The notes under the pieces: generated by a model
Told to the model about the DNA's origin: nothing
The model's database searches: none
What the model saw: only the letters and a program-made list of their open reading frames with translations
In this document: in pieces, positions 1 to 7,488 of the stretch
How the letters are laid out: each line of letters begins with the position of its first letter
How positions within the stretch are numbered: position 1 is the first letter of the stretch
Assembly: GCA_944391345.1 (NCBI GenBank)
Contig: CALXTE010000010.1
Location: 1 to 59,068, forward strand
Length of the DNA: 59,068 nucleotides
Source: an uncultured Alphaproteobacteria bacterium
GTDB taxonomy: Bacteria; Pseudomonadota; Alphaproteobacteria; RF32; CAG-239
Direction: 5' to 3'
Position numbers and translations under genes: made by a program

Positions 1-93
1 TCTTGCCAAAATACAAAAATAAAATACTCAATTTTATTTATTCGTTAGCAATTAAATTTTGTAATTGTGGAATTTTATATTGAAAATTTGCTC

Positions 94-122
94 TTGACGC
101 TTTGGAAATGAAGGGGTATAAG
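94..122 (+). promoter_or_regulatory. sigma70-type promoter of a short transcription unit
   Basis: TTGACG at 94-99 and TATAAG at 117-122 are separated by 17 bases, a near-consensus housekeeping promoter. Transcription would start near 129. No long gene follows; the next element is a small hairpin-rich unit that ends at the terminator near 268. Confidence 0.6.
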
Positions 123-128
123 GTGTTC

Positions 129-268
129 ATTATGGTGTTACACAAGATGTGTAAAAATGGCTTTATTTTGAAAAAAATAAAATTTTATAACAATGAGTTA
201 TAGAAAATATAGCAGGGGGTCTTACTGCCCCTGCCAATAAAAAGACCGTCCGAAAGGGCGGCTTTTTT
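129..268 (+). ncRNA. candidate small RNA or peptide-encoding transcript
   Basis: This is the stretch between a strong promoter and a clear terminator, about 140 nt. It contains a hairpin TTACAC/TGTGTAA near 136-155, a 7-bp GC-rich hairpin (212-218 with 228-234), and the terminator stem. A 23-codon reading frame starts with ATG at 132, only a few bases after the expected transcription start, and ends with TAG at 201-203. I recognise neither an RNA family nor the peptide. It is not a tRNA: there is no T-arm GTTCGA motif. It could be a regulatory RNA, a leaderless micropeptide mRNA, or both. Confidence 0.35.
241..268 (+). terminator. rho-independent terminator
   Basis: Stem CCGTCC (246-251) pairs with GGGCGG (256-261) across a GAAA tetraloop and is followed by six T. 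It closes the short unit that starts near 129. Confidence 0.8.
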
Positions 269-455
269 ATTGGCATTTAGGGGAAGTTGATGAGAACTTT
301 TGATAAAGTGAGTTCGACGCCAAACGAAAGGCGGGCGGATGCACGCCGGTGAGCGAAAGCGAATGAGTGCGAAGGAACAAGCATTGCAAAGCAATGTCGC
401 GGACAATCTTATGGGTCTGTTTCTTAAGATGAAGACGCTGAAAAGCGTCTTTTTT
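269..455 (+). other. GC-rich non-coding island ending in a terminator
   Basis: About 185 bases with no convincing gene. The middle (about 310-400) is clearly richer in G+C than its surroundings and holds several short self-complementary pieces, for example CGCC/GGCG near 310-325 and CATTGC/GCAATG near 382-396. It ends at the terminator at 433-455. The composition and hairpins suggest a structured RNA, but I cannot match it to RNase P, SRP RNA, tmRNA or 6S RNA. A weak minus-strand reading frame covers it and looks like a by-product. Confidence 0.25.
433..455 (+). terminator. rho-independent terminator
   Basis: AGACGCT (433-439), GAAA loop, AGCGTCT (444-450), then a T run. This is the second of three terminators within the first 550 bases. 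Confidence 0.8.
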
Positions 456-505
456 ATAAAATCTTGTCTAATGGCTTTCTAGAGCTGTTTGCTCAGGTCG
501 AAAGT

Positions 506-547
506 GTCCTCACGTACTAGTTTGTATGTTGAGGACTTTTGTTTTTT
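506..547 (+). terminator. rho-independent terminator, long stem
   Basis: GTCCTCA (506-512) pairs with TGAGGAC (530-536). The stem continues as CGTAC/GTATG around a single bulge, with a six-base loop, then TTTTGTTTTTT. It isolates the secE promoter from upstream transcription. Confidence 0.75.
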
Positions 548-631
548 AGAATTTTATTGCTAAACTTTATGAGAGAAAAAATTTTTTCTTTAGTCGTGTC
601 TGTTTTAATCCTTGAAACAAAAAGATAGTTA

Positions 632-660
632 TTGACATATCTAAAATAATTTACTATCTT
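632..660 (+). promoter_or_regulatory. promoter of secE-nusG
   Basis: TTGACA at 632-637, 17-base spacer, TATCTT at 655-660. Expected transcription start is near 667, almost on top of an in-frame ATG at 668 that is read through into secE. The leader from 667 to 742 is G+C-rich at its 5' end. Confidence 0.7.
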
Positions 661-742
661 GTCGGCAATGAGGCGGGCGCGTTGGGCGATGCGGCGCAAT
701 GTGTCTTGTCGGTTTTTTATTTGTTTTTTATGGATTTGTTTC

Positions 743-940
743 ATGGCAAAAGTTAGTCCGATACAGTTTTTCAGACAGGTCAAGCAAGAAGTTAAAAAAG
801 TTACTTGGCCGACAAAGAAAGAAGTTATGCAGTCTTCGATTATGGTTATCATTTTGGTCGTGATTGCCGCAACATTCTTCTTCTTTGTTGATCAGATTTT
901 GGGCTGGATTGTTAAATTGGTTTTAGATATTGGAGTTTAG
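743..940 (+). CDS. secE: preprotein translocase subunit SecE
   Basis: A 65-residue protein, the usual size of the short single-span bacterial SecE. It has an amphipathic N-terminal helix, the conserved VTWPTKKE motif (about residues 20-27), then one transmembrane helix (about 34-58). SecE clamps SecY in the inner-membrane Sec translocon. I chose ATG at 743 because MAKVSP matches the usual alphaproteobacterial N-terminus. The frame stays open upstream to an ATG at 668, which would add 25 residues and would be nearly leaderless. No clear Shine-Dalgarno precedes 743. nusG follows after 5 bases, the standard secE-nusG operon. The tRNA-Trp gene often found upstream is absent. Confidence 0.95.
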   Translation: MAKVSPIQFFRQVKQEVKKVTWPTKKEVMQSSIMVIILVVIAATFFFFVDQILGWIVKLVLDIGV

Positions 941-945
941 GTCCT

Positions 946-1479
946 ATGGATGCTCGTTGGTATGTTGTAAATGTTTATTCCGGCTCGGAAAAGAAAGTGG
1001 CCGAATCGATTAAAGAGCAGGCGGTTTTGAAAGGTATGGAAGACCGTATCCTTGAGGTTATGGTTCCGACCGAAGAAGTTGTTGAGATGAAAAAGGGTGC
1101 TCGCGTTAGTTCTGAACGCAAGTTCTTCCCCGGTTATGTTTTGGTTAAAATGGTTATGTCTGATGATGCTTGGCATATTATTCGTAATACGCCACGCGTT
1201 AGCGGGTTCCTCGGAAGCCGTAACAAGCCGCAACCGATTACCGAGGCTGAGGCTCAACGCATTATCAAACAAATGACGGAAGGCGTTGAACGTCCGCGTA
1301 CCGCTATTGAGTTTGAAAATGGTGAACAGGTTCGGGTTATTGATGGGCCGTTTGCTTCCTTTGTCGGTGTGGTTGAAGATGTTGATGCCGAAAAAATGCG
1401 TCTTAAGCTTTCGGTTTCTATCTTTGGTCGTTCAACACCGGTTGAGCTTGAGTTTTCTCAGGTTGAGAAGATTAAGTAA
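946..1479 (+). CDS. nusG: transcription termination/antitermination factor NusG
   Basis: A 177-residue protein with the complete two-domain layout. The N-terminal NGN domain (RWYVVNVYSGSEKKV) binds the RNA polymerase clamp, and the C-terminal KOW domain (VRVIDGPFASFVGVVEDV) binds S10 or Rho. The factor suppresses pausing and links transcription to translation or Rho. Length and motifs are normal. It lies 5 bases after secE, with AGG just before the start. The usual next gene, rplK, is not adjacent: it is about 19 kb away. Confidence 0.97.
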   Translation: MDARWYVVNVYSGSEKKVAESIKEQAVLKGMEDRILEVMVPTEEVVEMKKGARVSSERKFFPGYVLVKMVMSDDAWHIIRNTPRVSGFLGSRNKPQPITEAEAQRIIKQMTEGVERPRTAIEFENGEQVRVIDGPFASFVGVVEDVDAEKMRLKLSVSIFGRSTPVELEFSQVEKIK

Positions 1480-1544
1480 GTATTTTATGGTTAGGTTAAA
1501 GGGTTTCGGTTTGCCGAGCCCTTTTTTTGTAAGGAAAGGTTGCC

Positions 1545-2027
1545 ATGATTAAAAGTTTTTTGAACGAATTTAAAAAATTTGCCATGCGCGGTAATGTGAT
1601 TGATATGGCGGTTGGTATTATTATCGGTGCTGCGTTTGGAAAAATTGTGGACTCTTTGGTGAAAGATGTGATTATGCCACCGATTGGGCTTTTGCTCGGG
1701 AAGGTTGATTTTTCTAATCTTTATTTGGTGTTGAAGTCAGGGGCAAGTGATGCTGTTTATAATTCTTTGGCGGCGGCTCAGGCTGATGGCGCGGTAACGC
1801 TGAATTATGGCTTGTTTCTTAATGCCGTTATCAGTTTTACCATTGTGGTTTTTGCCGTTTTTATTTTGATTAAAGCGATTAATAAGTTGCGGGCCAAGAT
1901 TGATAAAAAAGAGGCTCAAGATGCTGCTAAAGCCGCACCGAAAACAAAAATCTGCCCTTATTGTTGTTCTGAAATTGCGGCGGCGGCCGTCAAATGTCCG
2001 AACTGTACCAGTGATTTGAAAAAATAA
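1545..2027 (+). CDS. mscL: large-conductance mechanosensitive channel MscL
   Basis: A 160-residue inner-membrane protein that opens under membrane tension and releases solutes during hypo-osmotic shock. The MscL signature is at the N-terminus ([24 protein letters not shown]), followed by the second transmembrane helix at about 88-108. After the cytoplasmic helix the tail holds two CxxC pairs (CPYC and CPNC, about residues 138-155), a zinc-ribbon-like end seen in a subset of MscL proteins. A good Shine-Dalgarno (AAGGAAAGG) precedes the ATG, and a strong terminator follows. Confidence 0.95.
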   Translation: MIKSFLNEFKKFAMRGNVIDMAVGIIIGAAFGKIVDSLVKDVIMPPIGLLLGKVDFSNLYLVLKSGASDAVYNSLAAAQADGAVTLNYGLFLNAVISFTIVVFAVFILIKAINKLRAKIDKKEAQDAAKAAPKTKICPYCCSEIAAAAVKCPNCTSDLKK

Positions 2028-2030
2028 AAA

Positions 2031-2058
2031 AAACGGAGGCTTCGAACCTCCGTTTTTT
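2031..2058. terminator. bidirectional terminator between mscL and the lipoprotein gene
   Basis: AAACGGAGG (2031-2039) pairs with CCTCCGTTT (2047-2055), flanked by an A run and a T run, so it can serve both converging genes. Confidence 0.85.
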
Positions 2059-2061
2059 GTT

Positions 2062-2670
2062 TTAATATTCTTGAATGTGACTGTTGCCGACAACATACAT
2101 ATTCAGATATTGATTGATGTTCTTTTCCATGCTGGCATTGAAGTCATCCATTAACTTTTTGACCATGGTGTTCCAATATCTTTCTTTTTCATCAATCTCG
2201 GTATGCGCCGGAATGGTCAGCTCTCTCCAAGCTTCAATGGTGGTTTCTGCCGTGCTTAATGAATCCGGATCAGTTACCATTAACACAGCAACAAGTTTGG
2301 CGCGATATTTGATTTTATTGGCGGTAAACAAATCCGGTGTGTTGATTTCTTCTTCAGTAACACTGGCGTCTTTGATGATGAATTTGGCAACTTTGTTACT
2401 GCTGAAATCGACAGCCTTAAGTCTTTCCGAGGCCCAGATTCTAGCGGCTTTTTCAATGGATATCGGGAACAAGTGCTCAACATTCGGGCGCTGGAATGAT
2501 GGGGTGAACTCAGAGATAATGTCAACTTTGTTGACTTTTAGTTGAATCGGCGGAAGGTTGCTGAAGCTGGGGTCTTCATAGCGGCTGGGTTCCGCGCGAT
2601 TGTCGTTTATGCTGCTGCAGCCTTGAATGACTAAGATTGCGGCAAAAACAGATAATATTTTCTTTAACAT
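2062..2670 (-). CDS. conserved lipoprotein of unknown function
   Basis: About 202 residues from the ATG at 2670. An ATG 12 bases upstream is also possible, but GGAAA sits at a better distance for 2670. The protein starts with a lipoprotein signal peptide ending in VIQGC, so the mature protein should be lipid-anchored. The rest is soluble, without membrane spans, and has a conserved-looking acidic/aromatic C-terminal half (TIEAWRELTIPAHTEIDEKERYWNTM). I do not recognise a named family; similar small lipoproteins are common in Alphaproteobacteria. It converges on mscL. Confidence 0.75.
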   Translation of the reverse strand: MLKKILSVFAAILVIQGCSSINDNRAEPSRYEDPSFSNLPPIQLKVNKVDIISEFTPSFQRPNVEHLFPISIEKAARIWASERLKAVDFSSNKVAKFIIKDASVTEEEINTPDLFTANKIKYRAKLVAVLMVTDPDSLSTAETTIEAWRELTIPAHTEIDEKERYWNTMVKKLMDDFNASMEKNINQYLNMYVVGNSHIQEY

Positions 2671-2739
2671 GAATTTTTCCATTCATAAAAGTTATTTTAC
2701 GATTTTAGCTTATCATACGCCTTATTGATTAAAAAATCG

Positions 2740-3657
2740 TTATTGTTTGATCAGTTCTCCTTTGGCAAAGCTATATTGCTCACCACAGAATTCACATTTT
2801 GCCGTGATGGTGCCGTTTTCGGCCAGAGAGTCAAGCTCTTCTTCTTTCATGGCGCTTAAGATATTGTGCAGTTTTTCGCGGCTGCAACGGCAGCCAAAGC
2901 GGTAAGTTTTGTTTTCAGAGACTTCTAGGCCGTTGGCATGATACAGCCGGTGCAAAAGGTCTTGGTTGCTTAAGTCAGCATTGAAAACTTCGTCGGCTTG
3001 AAGGCTTTCGGCAAAAATGATGGCCTCTTTCCAGCTTTCTTCAATATCTGTGTCTTCGCTGATTTTGCCTCCGGCAGAGGGAAGCTTTTGAATTAAAAGT
3101 CCGGCAGCAGCCCAGCGGCCTTCCGGTGTTTGGGGCTTGTGAACAAACAGGCGAATAAAAGTGTCTATTTGCTCGGACTGGCGGAAATATCTCATGGCGC
3201 AATCAGCCAGTGTTTTTCCTTGGATGTCGGTCACGCCCTGATAGGTTTTATCGGGACCGCCTTGGTCTACCGTAAAAGCCATGTAGCCATGGCCTAAAAA
3301 GTTTGGTGTTTCTTCATGTTCACCCAAGGTTTTTCTTAAAGCTTTGGCGGCATTGATGCGGTCACGGTCATATTGTGCCGTGGCTCTTACTATGCCTTCG
3401 GAAGTGACATCTACCGCGATTGTTCCGACCGGACCGTCGCTCTTGGTTTGAAAGCTGAACAGACCGTCGTATTTTATGGTGCTGGACAGCAAAGCGGTTA
3501 AAGCCGTGCTTTCGGCAATGATGTCGTTGAGTGTTTCGGGGTAATCATGACGCGAGATGATGTCATTGATAACTTTGTCCAGCCGTACTATTCGGCCAAA
3601 AAATGCGCCGTTGTTGATATGAAATGATGCACAGCTGTCAAAATTTTTATTAACCAC
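2740..3657 (-). CDS. hslO: Hsp33 family redox-regulated chaperone HslO
   Basis: About 305 residues. Hsp33 is a cytosolic holdase activated by oxidation of four zinc-bound cysteines. The C-terminal switch is intact: CRC near the sequence GCRCSREKL and CEFC near the end. The N-terminal domain carries typical Hsp33 sequence (GRIVRLDKVINDIISRH). I chose the GTG at 3657 because AAGGA lies 9 bases upstream. The longer version from ATG 3726 adds 23 residues that do not look like Hsp33 and would run into the divergent recX gene. Only about 70 bases separate the two divergent starts, so their promoters must overlap. Confidence 0.93.
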   Translation of the reverse strand: MVNKNFDSCASFHINNGAFFGRIVRLDKVINDIISRHDYPETLNDIIAESTALTALLSSTIKYDGLFSFQTKSDGPVGTIAVDVTSEGIVRATAQYDRDRINAAKALRKTLGEHEETPNFLGHGYMAFTVDQGGPDKTYQGVTDIQGKTLADCAMRYFRQSEQIDTFIRLFVHKPQTPEGRWAAAGLLIQKLPSAGGKISEDTDIEESWKEAIIFAESLQADEVFNADLSNQDLLHRLYHANGLEVSENKTYRFGCRCSREKLHNILSAMKEEELDSLAENGTITAKCEFCGEQYSFAKGELIKQ

Positions 3658-3726
3658 AGTCTTATTCCTTACTATATTATCTTTATCGTTATTATAGTAT
3701 TTAGCTAATTGAAGAGGATTTTGCAA

Positions 3727-4269
3727 GTGGAACTTGATGAGAAATCTTTAAAACCTAAGAAATTGCGCAAGATTACAAAGCAGCGACTGCAGAATATTGC
3801 CCTTTATTATTTGCAACGATTTGAAACATCAGTAGAAAATCTGCGGACGGTGCTTTGGCGACGGGTTAAGGATTATGCCTTTTATGTGCCGGAATTTAAT
3901 GTGACCGAAGCTGAAGGATGGATTGAAGAGATTTTGGCTGATTTTCAAAAGCGTCATTATGTTGATGACAAGCGCTTTGCAGAGCTTAAAATCAGAGATT
4001 ATTTGGCGCTTGGAAAATCTGAAAATTATATCCGTCTTAAAATGGCGCAAAAAGGCGTGGCGGATGAGCTGGTTAATCAGATTTTGTCAGAGCAGGAATT
4101 TGACCCTTTTCAAAATGCGCTTAAACTTGCGAAGAAAAAACGAATTGGTCCTTTTCGCCCGGTAGAAGAACGCGCGGATTTTTGGCAGAAAGATGTTGCC
4201 GTTTTGGCGCGTGCCGGTTTTGACTATGATGTGGCAAAAAAAGTTATGGAATTTTCCGCGGAAGATTAA
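3727..4269 (+). CDS. recX: RecX family regulatory protein
   Basis: About 180 residues, all-helical, with the RecX three-helix repeat pattern (ALYYLQRFETSVENLRTVLWRRVKDYAF; YVDDKRFAELKIRDYLALGKS; KMAQKGVADELVNQIL). RecX proteins modulate RecA filaments during recombination and repair. recA is not in this window. The start is uncertain: GTG at 3727 lies 8 bases after AGAGGA, while TTG codons at 3709 and 3721 are in the same frame. Confidence 0.85.
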   Translation: MELDEKSLKPKKLRKITKQRLQNIALYYLQRFETSVENLRTVLWRRVKDYAFYVPEFNVTEAEGWIEEILADFQKRHYVDDKRFAELKIRDYLALGKSENYIRLKMAQKGVADELVNQILSEQEFDPFQNALKLAKKKRIGPFRPVEERADFWQKDVAVLARAGFDYDVAKKVMEFSAED

Positions 4270-4272
4270 AAC

Positions 4273-4335
4273 TTGACAAAAATATTTTTTTCTGTTACTA
4301 TTAGCGGCAATTACTTATCTTATTGTGTTTATATT
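4273..4335 (+). promoter_or_regulatory. promoter and SD-less AT-rich leader (family member A)
   Basis: TTGACA at 4273-4278, 17-base spacer, TACTAT at 4296-4301. The short leader ends TTATTGTGTTTATATT directly before the ATG and has no purine-rich ribosome-binding site. Seven other promoters in this window have the same layout. Confidence 0.7.
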
Positions 4336-4917
4336 ATGAATAAAAATTTATTAAAAAAACTAATCTTTTGGAAAAAATGGGTTTTTCCGGGGATGTATTG
4401 TTATGCTGACGGAACCGTTTCATCAAAGTCCGAATTGAATGGTCAAAAGGCTTGCGGAGTGGTGGCTTTTGTGCGTAAGCATGAATATTTTGCTTTCGGT
4501 ATGGCGCAAGAGGAGCTGCCTTTTTTTTCTGATGAGCTTTCTTATGAAAAAGTGTGGGAAAAACAAAATGGGAAAGATGCGACGCATTTTATCGCTGGAA
4601 GAGCTAAAGCAGAAGGTAAACATGCCGAGGCCGTGCAATTTTGCTTGAATTATGATTGTGCCGGTTTTGAACAAGGAGCGGCTTTTTTGCCAAGCAAGTA
4701 TGAATTTTTAGCAGCGTCTCAGTTTTATGAGACAATCTCTAAAAGTTTTGAAAATATCGGAGCCCCGACGATGGATTATGGCTCAATGTATTGGACAGCT
4801 TCGGGGTTGTGTTTTTATCCGGTTTGGATGCGTGGCTATGGCTATAACTTTGGTTTTGGTTCAGTTCCGTTCAATCGAAAATGTTTGGTGCGGCCAATGT
4901 TTCGTTTTTCTTATTAA
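4336..4917 (+). CDS. lectin-fold (DUF1566-like) protein
   Basis: A 193-residue protein without a signal peptide. The C-terminal half carries the pattern of DUF1566/Lcl-type C-type-lectin-like domains: a helix with EAVQFCLNY, then GAAFLPSKYEFLA, then YWTAS, a tryptophan-containing strand, and a final RPMFRF strand. It resembles the protein at 37982-38656 (GVVGYVD, EAAEYCAEY, GEAFLPSLDEL, YWSSS in the same order) and, more weakly, the one at 27786-28328. Function unknown; related folds bind ligands or act as phase-variable display proteins. It starts at the ATG after the SD-less leader and is followed by a terminator, so it is monocistronic. Confidence 0.7.
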   Translation: MNKNLLKKLIFWKKWVFPGMYCYADGTVSSKSELNGQKACGVVAFVRKHEYFAFGMAQEELPFFSDELSYEKVWEKQNGKDATHFIAGRAKAEGKHAEAVQFCLNYDCAGFEQGAAFLPSKYEFLAASQFYETISKSFENIGAPTMDYGSMYWTASGLCFYPVWMRGYGYNFGFGSVPFNRKCLVRPMFRFSY

Positions 4918-4945
4918 AAAAAGCTGCCTTCTGGCAGCTTTTTTC
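4917..4945 (+). terminator. rho-independent terminator
   Basis: AAGCTGCC (4921-4928), TTCT loop, GGCAGCTT (4933-4940), then T run. Confidence 0.85.
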
Positions 4946-5039
4946 GTTATAATTTCACCTTATTTTGAAAATAGTCTTGAAAGCATGAGGAGATTATGAT
5001 ATATTAGATTCGTGAAGACAAGCTAAGAAAGGTGATATT

Positions 5040-6377
5040 ATGTTGAATTCGCGGAATTATGCGGTTTTGGCCGCAATGCTGTCGGCGGCCGGATTGTTGC
5101 CGATGAGCGCAATGGCAAATATTTCTTTTGCCGAGGGTGGAGAACAACTTATCAACACACTTCACACACACCTCTATTCTCCGGCCTCGGGCTTGTCTTC
5201 TTCTGATGAGATTAAACTGGCGGCGGTATGTTTTATTAATGATACAGCGGCTTGCAGTGGTGAACAGTTTGGTAATACCGAAAACAGTGGTGGAAACGGT
5301 GATTCTGGTGGAGCGCCGGATTATGATTTGAATGACGCCGAACGCTGCCGCAAAGAAGGTTATGGACTGACTTCTTGTGCTGCCGGAGAAACACCCGAAG
5401 GATTTTGTATTTATAACAGCAATTATTTTGCCCGTTGCGTATGCCCATCGGGTTACAAAACTTGTGAACCGCCTTATTATGGTGTGGGTACGGCTTGCGG
5501 TGATAAATATGCATCTTGTGAAGAAGACACCGAACGTGCCTGCAAAGAACTTGATCCCGAATTTACCGATACTTGTCAATCCGGTTGGAAAGTTGATCCA
5601 AACAATACATGTCAGTATGATAAAACTTTCGGAAAATGTTGTAACCTTTGCGAAGGCTATGATTACACCACTATTCCCGAAGGATATATCGCTGACGGCG
5701 CCGCTTGTGTCGATTGTAACGGAACAAGCAAATATAAAATCAAGATTAATCCTTGCGATGGCTTCCAAGATTGCGGCATCATGGGCGGCGATACCGGAGC
5801 TAAAACTTGTATGTCCGGCTCACAGATAAAATATGATAACTGCAAACCTTGTCCGAACTTGGGAACACTTTCGAGCTGTCCAAATCCATTCACTTGTACG
5901 TTAGAAGAATGCTCCAACCTTTATTACAAATCCGGATGCCAGTCCGGCTACGACTGGAACGCTTCTGCCCAAACTTGCACACCGCAGTGTGGCAGTGAAT
6001 ATAAATATACTTGTACCCGTTACTCTGAATATCCTATAGGCGATTCTTGTGGCGGAAAGTATAAGCAATGTTCTTGCTATTTCGATGAAACTTATTGTTA
6101 TGTATGGTCTGAAGATGGTTGTATGATATCTGGTTATCTGGGTACGGAGCTTGTTATACGAAATTTTGATGCTGTTAATAATTGTATTGCAGGCAGTAAT
6201 GGATATGCGAAAATACTCTATCGCCATGAATCTTATTGTGTGTTAAGTACTGGAGAATCTGTACATTTGGGAACATCACAGACTACTGGCGGATATTTTT
6301 CTGTTAGTAGTTGTCAGTCTCTCGCAGGTACTTCTTCTATCTGGTCTCAGGGTGGAATTTGCTGTTATTCAGACTAA
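5040..6377 (+). CDS. secreted cysteine-rich protein of unknown function
   Basis: A 445-residue protein with a clear signal peptide (ALPMSAMA-type cleavage region near residues 20-26). I count 40 cysteines, about 9% of the protein and nearly all after residue 60. They come in short spaced modules such as CVCPSGYKTC, CCNLCEGY, CKPCPNL and CSCYFDETYC. This looks like an exported, disulfide-rich protein. It has no membrane span after the signal and no recognised catalytic motif. The linker near residues 80-95 is rich in Gly, Asn and Ser. An AAAGGTG ribosome-binding site precedes the ATG. Weak resemblance to EGF/keratin-type cysteine modules is probably convergence. Confidence 0.8.
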   Translation: MLNSRNYAVLAAMLSAAGLLPMSAMANISFAEGGEQLINTLHTHLYSPASGLSSSDEIKLAAVCFINDTAACSGEQFGNTENSGGNGDSGGAPDYDLNDAERCRKEGYGLTSCAAGETPEGFCIYNSNYFARCVCPSGYKTCEPPYYGVGTACGDKYASCEEDTERACKELDPEFTDTCQSGWKVDPNNTCQYDKTFGKCCNLCEGYDYTTIPEGYIADGAACVDCNGTSKYKIKINPCDGFQDCGIMGGDTGAKTCMSGSQIKYDNCKPCPNLGTLSSCPNPFTCTLEECSNLYYKSGCQSGYDWNASAQTCTPQCGSEYKYTCTRYSEYPIGDSCGGKYKQCSCYFDETYCYVWSEDGCMISGYLGTELVIRNFDAVNNCIAGSNGYAKILYRHESYCVLSTGESVHLGTSQTTGGYFSVSSCQSLAGTSSIWSQGGICCYSD

Positions 6378-6395
6378 ATTGTGGCTGTTTTGTAC

Positions 6396-6441
6396 ATTCA
6401 CATAAAAGAAACGAAATTTTCTTCGTTTCTTTTATGTGAAT
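6396..6441. terminator. 19-bp perfect inverted repeat, probable transcription barrier
   Basis: Bases 6396-6414 are exactly complementary to 6423-6441 around an 8-base loop. It sits between two converging genes. There is no clean T run on either side, so it may be a bidirectional terminator of unusual form or an mRNA-stabilising hairpin. Confidence 0.6.
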
Positions 6442-6474
6442 TACTTTATGGAAAGTTTTGAACTTATTTTGAGG

Positions 6475-6657
6475 CTATTTTTTATTACAATTACAGCCTT
6501 TGTGGCATTTGTCGTCTTTGTGGCAATGGCAATCATCGCCGCAAGTGCAATCTTTGTCGCAATGGCAGCCTTCGCTGCACTGGTGGTTTTCGTCGCAGGT
6601 GCAGTTGTCGCCGCAAGTGCAATTCGGGTTTTTGCATTTTGGATTATTGCAACTCAT
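6475..6657 (-). CDS. metallothionein-like cysteine-rich small protein
   Basis: A 60-residue protein with 16 cysteines (27%), five histidines and many Asp, Lys and Asn, with no signal peptide and no aromatic residue. Cysteines are arranged as repeated CxC and CxxxC units (NCTCGDNCTC, DCTCGDDCHCH). This is the composition of a metal-binding metallothionein, but it is not an obvious member of the cyanobacterial SmtA family. The Shine-Dalgarno AAGGAG is excellent, which supports real translation. truA is upstream on the same strand, 77 bases away. A metal-buffering or redox role is inference. Confidence 0.75.
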   Translation of the reverse strand: MSCNNPKCKNPNCTCGDNCTCDENHQCSEGCHCDKDCTCGDDCHCHKDDKCHKGCNCNKK

Positions 6658-6734
6658 GTTTTTTCTCCTTTATTAAGTCTTTTCTAAAATCTAATTTAGT
6701 CTTTTGATTTTGGATTATCAAGGTTTTTGTGATT

Positions 6735-7475
6735 TTAGTACCCAACCTTGCTCAGATATAATCCTCCGGCAGGGGCTGTGGGGCCGGCGGCTTTGCGGTC
6801 TTTGGCCTCAAGAATGGTTTTGATAGCCTCCGGCGGAATGCGTCCTTCGCCGACAAGCTTTAAGGTGCCGACCATGTTTCTGACTTGATGATGAAGGAAA
6901 GACCGTGCCTCAACCTCAAAAATGATTTCCTCACCTTCTTGGCGGATGTCGATTTTATCCAAGGTTTTAACCGGAGATTTGGCCTGACAAGCCGATGCAC
7001 GAAAAGAACTGAAATCATGATGTCCGATTAAAAATTTTGCGCCTTCTCGCATCTTTTCAATATCCAGCGGATAAGGTGTCCACCAAACGCGGTTCTTTAG
7101 CAAGGGACTGGGGGCGCGGCGGTTGAGAATGCGGTAAATATAGGCTCTTTTTTTGGCAGAGAATCGGGCGTTAAAACTCTCATCAACGGCTTCAACCGAG
7201 AGAATCGAAACAGGGGCTTCTTCTTGCAATAAATTTCCGTTAAAGGCCTCTTTAATCTTCCATTCCGGCATTTCGCGATTGAGGTCAATATGGGCAACTT
7301 GGGCAAGCGCATGAACGCCGGCGTCGGTTCGGCCGGCAGAGGTGATTTCTTTATGTTCGCCGTTGAGCTTGTCTAAAATATCTTCAAGGTATTGTTGAAC
7401 ACTTGGGCCGTCCAACTGTCGTTGCCAGCCCAAGAGATTTGTTCCGTCATATTCAATCGTGAGTTTGTAGCGCAT
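6735..7475 (-). CDS. truA: tRNA pseudouridine(38-40) synthase TruA
   Basis: A 246-residue enzyme that isomerises uridines 38, 39 and 40 in the tRNA anticodon stem. The catalytic aspartate is in the GRTDAGVHA motif (about residues 48-56). Other family blocks are present: YDGTNLLGWQRQ at the N-terminus, FNARFSAKKRAYIYRI, and FLHHQVRNMVGTL near the C-terminus. Length is normal. It follows the oxidoreductase gene by 13 bases and is probably co-transcribed with it. Confidence 0.96.
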   Translation of the reverse strand: MRYKLTIEYDGTNLLGWQRQLDGPSVQQYLEDILDKLNGEHKEITSAGRTDAGVHALAQVAHIDLNREMPEWKIKEAFNGNLLQEEAPVSILSVEAVDESFNARFSAKKRAYIYRILNRRAPSPLLKNRVWWTPYPLDIEKMREGAKFLIGHHDFSSFRASACQAKSPVKTLDKIDIRQEGEEIIFEVEARSFLHHQVRNMVGTLKLVGEGRIPPEAIKTILEAKDRKAAGPTAPAGGLYLSKVGY

Positions 7476-7488
7476 TTCGGAAAAAAGA

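Noticed and set aside
185-406. Minus-strand 73-codon frame in the first 400 bases
   Set aside because: It crosses a clear plus-strand terminator and hairpin, has no ribosome site, and its translation (Arg/Pro/Cys-rich) looks like a by-product of the GC-rich island.
1-742. tRNA-Trp or other tRNA upstream of secE
   Set aside because: The AGGGG...CCCCTGCCA resemblance near 112-236 lacks the anticodon arm, T-arm GTTCGA and the correct length (about 125 bases).
3658-3726. Upstream extension of HslO to the ATG at 3726
   Set aside because: The extra 23 residues do not fit Hsp33, and the extension would overlap the start region of recX; a GTG with AAGGA at the right distance is available.
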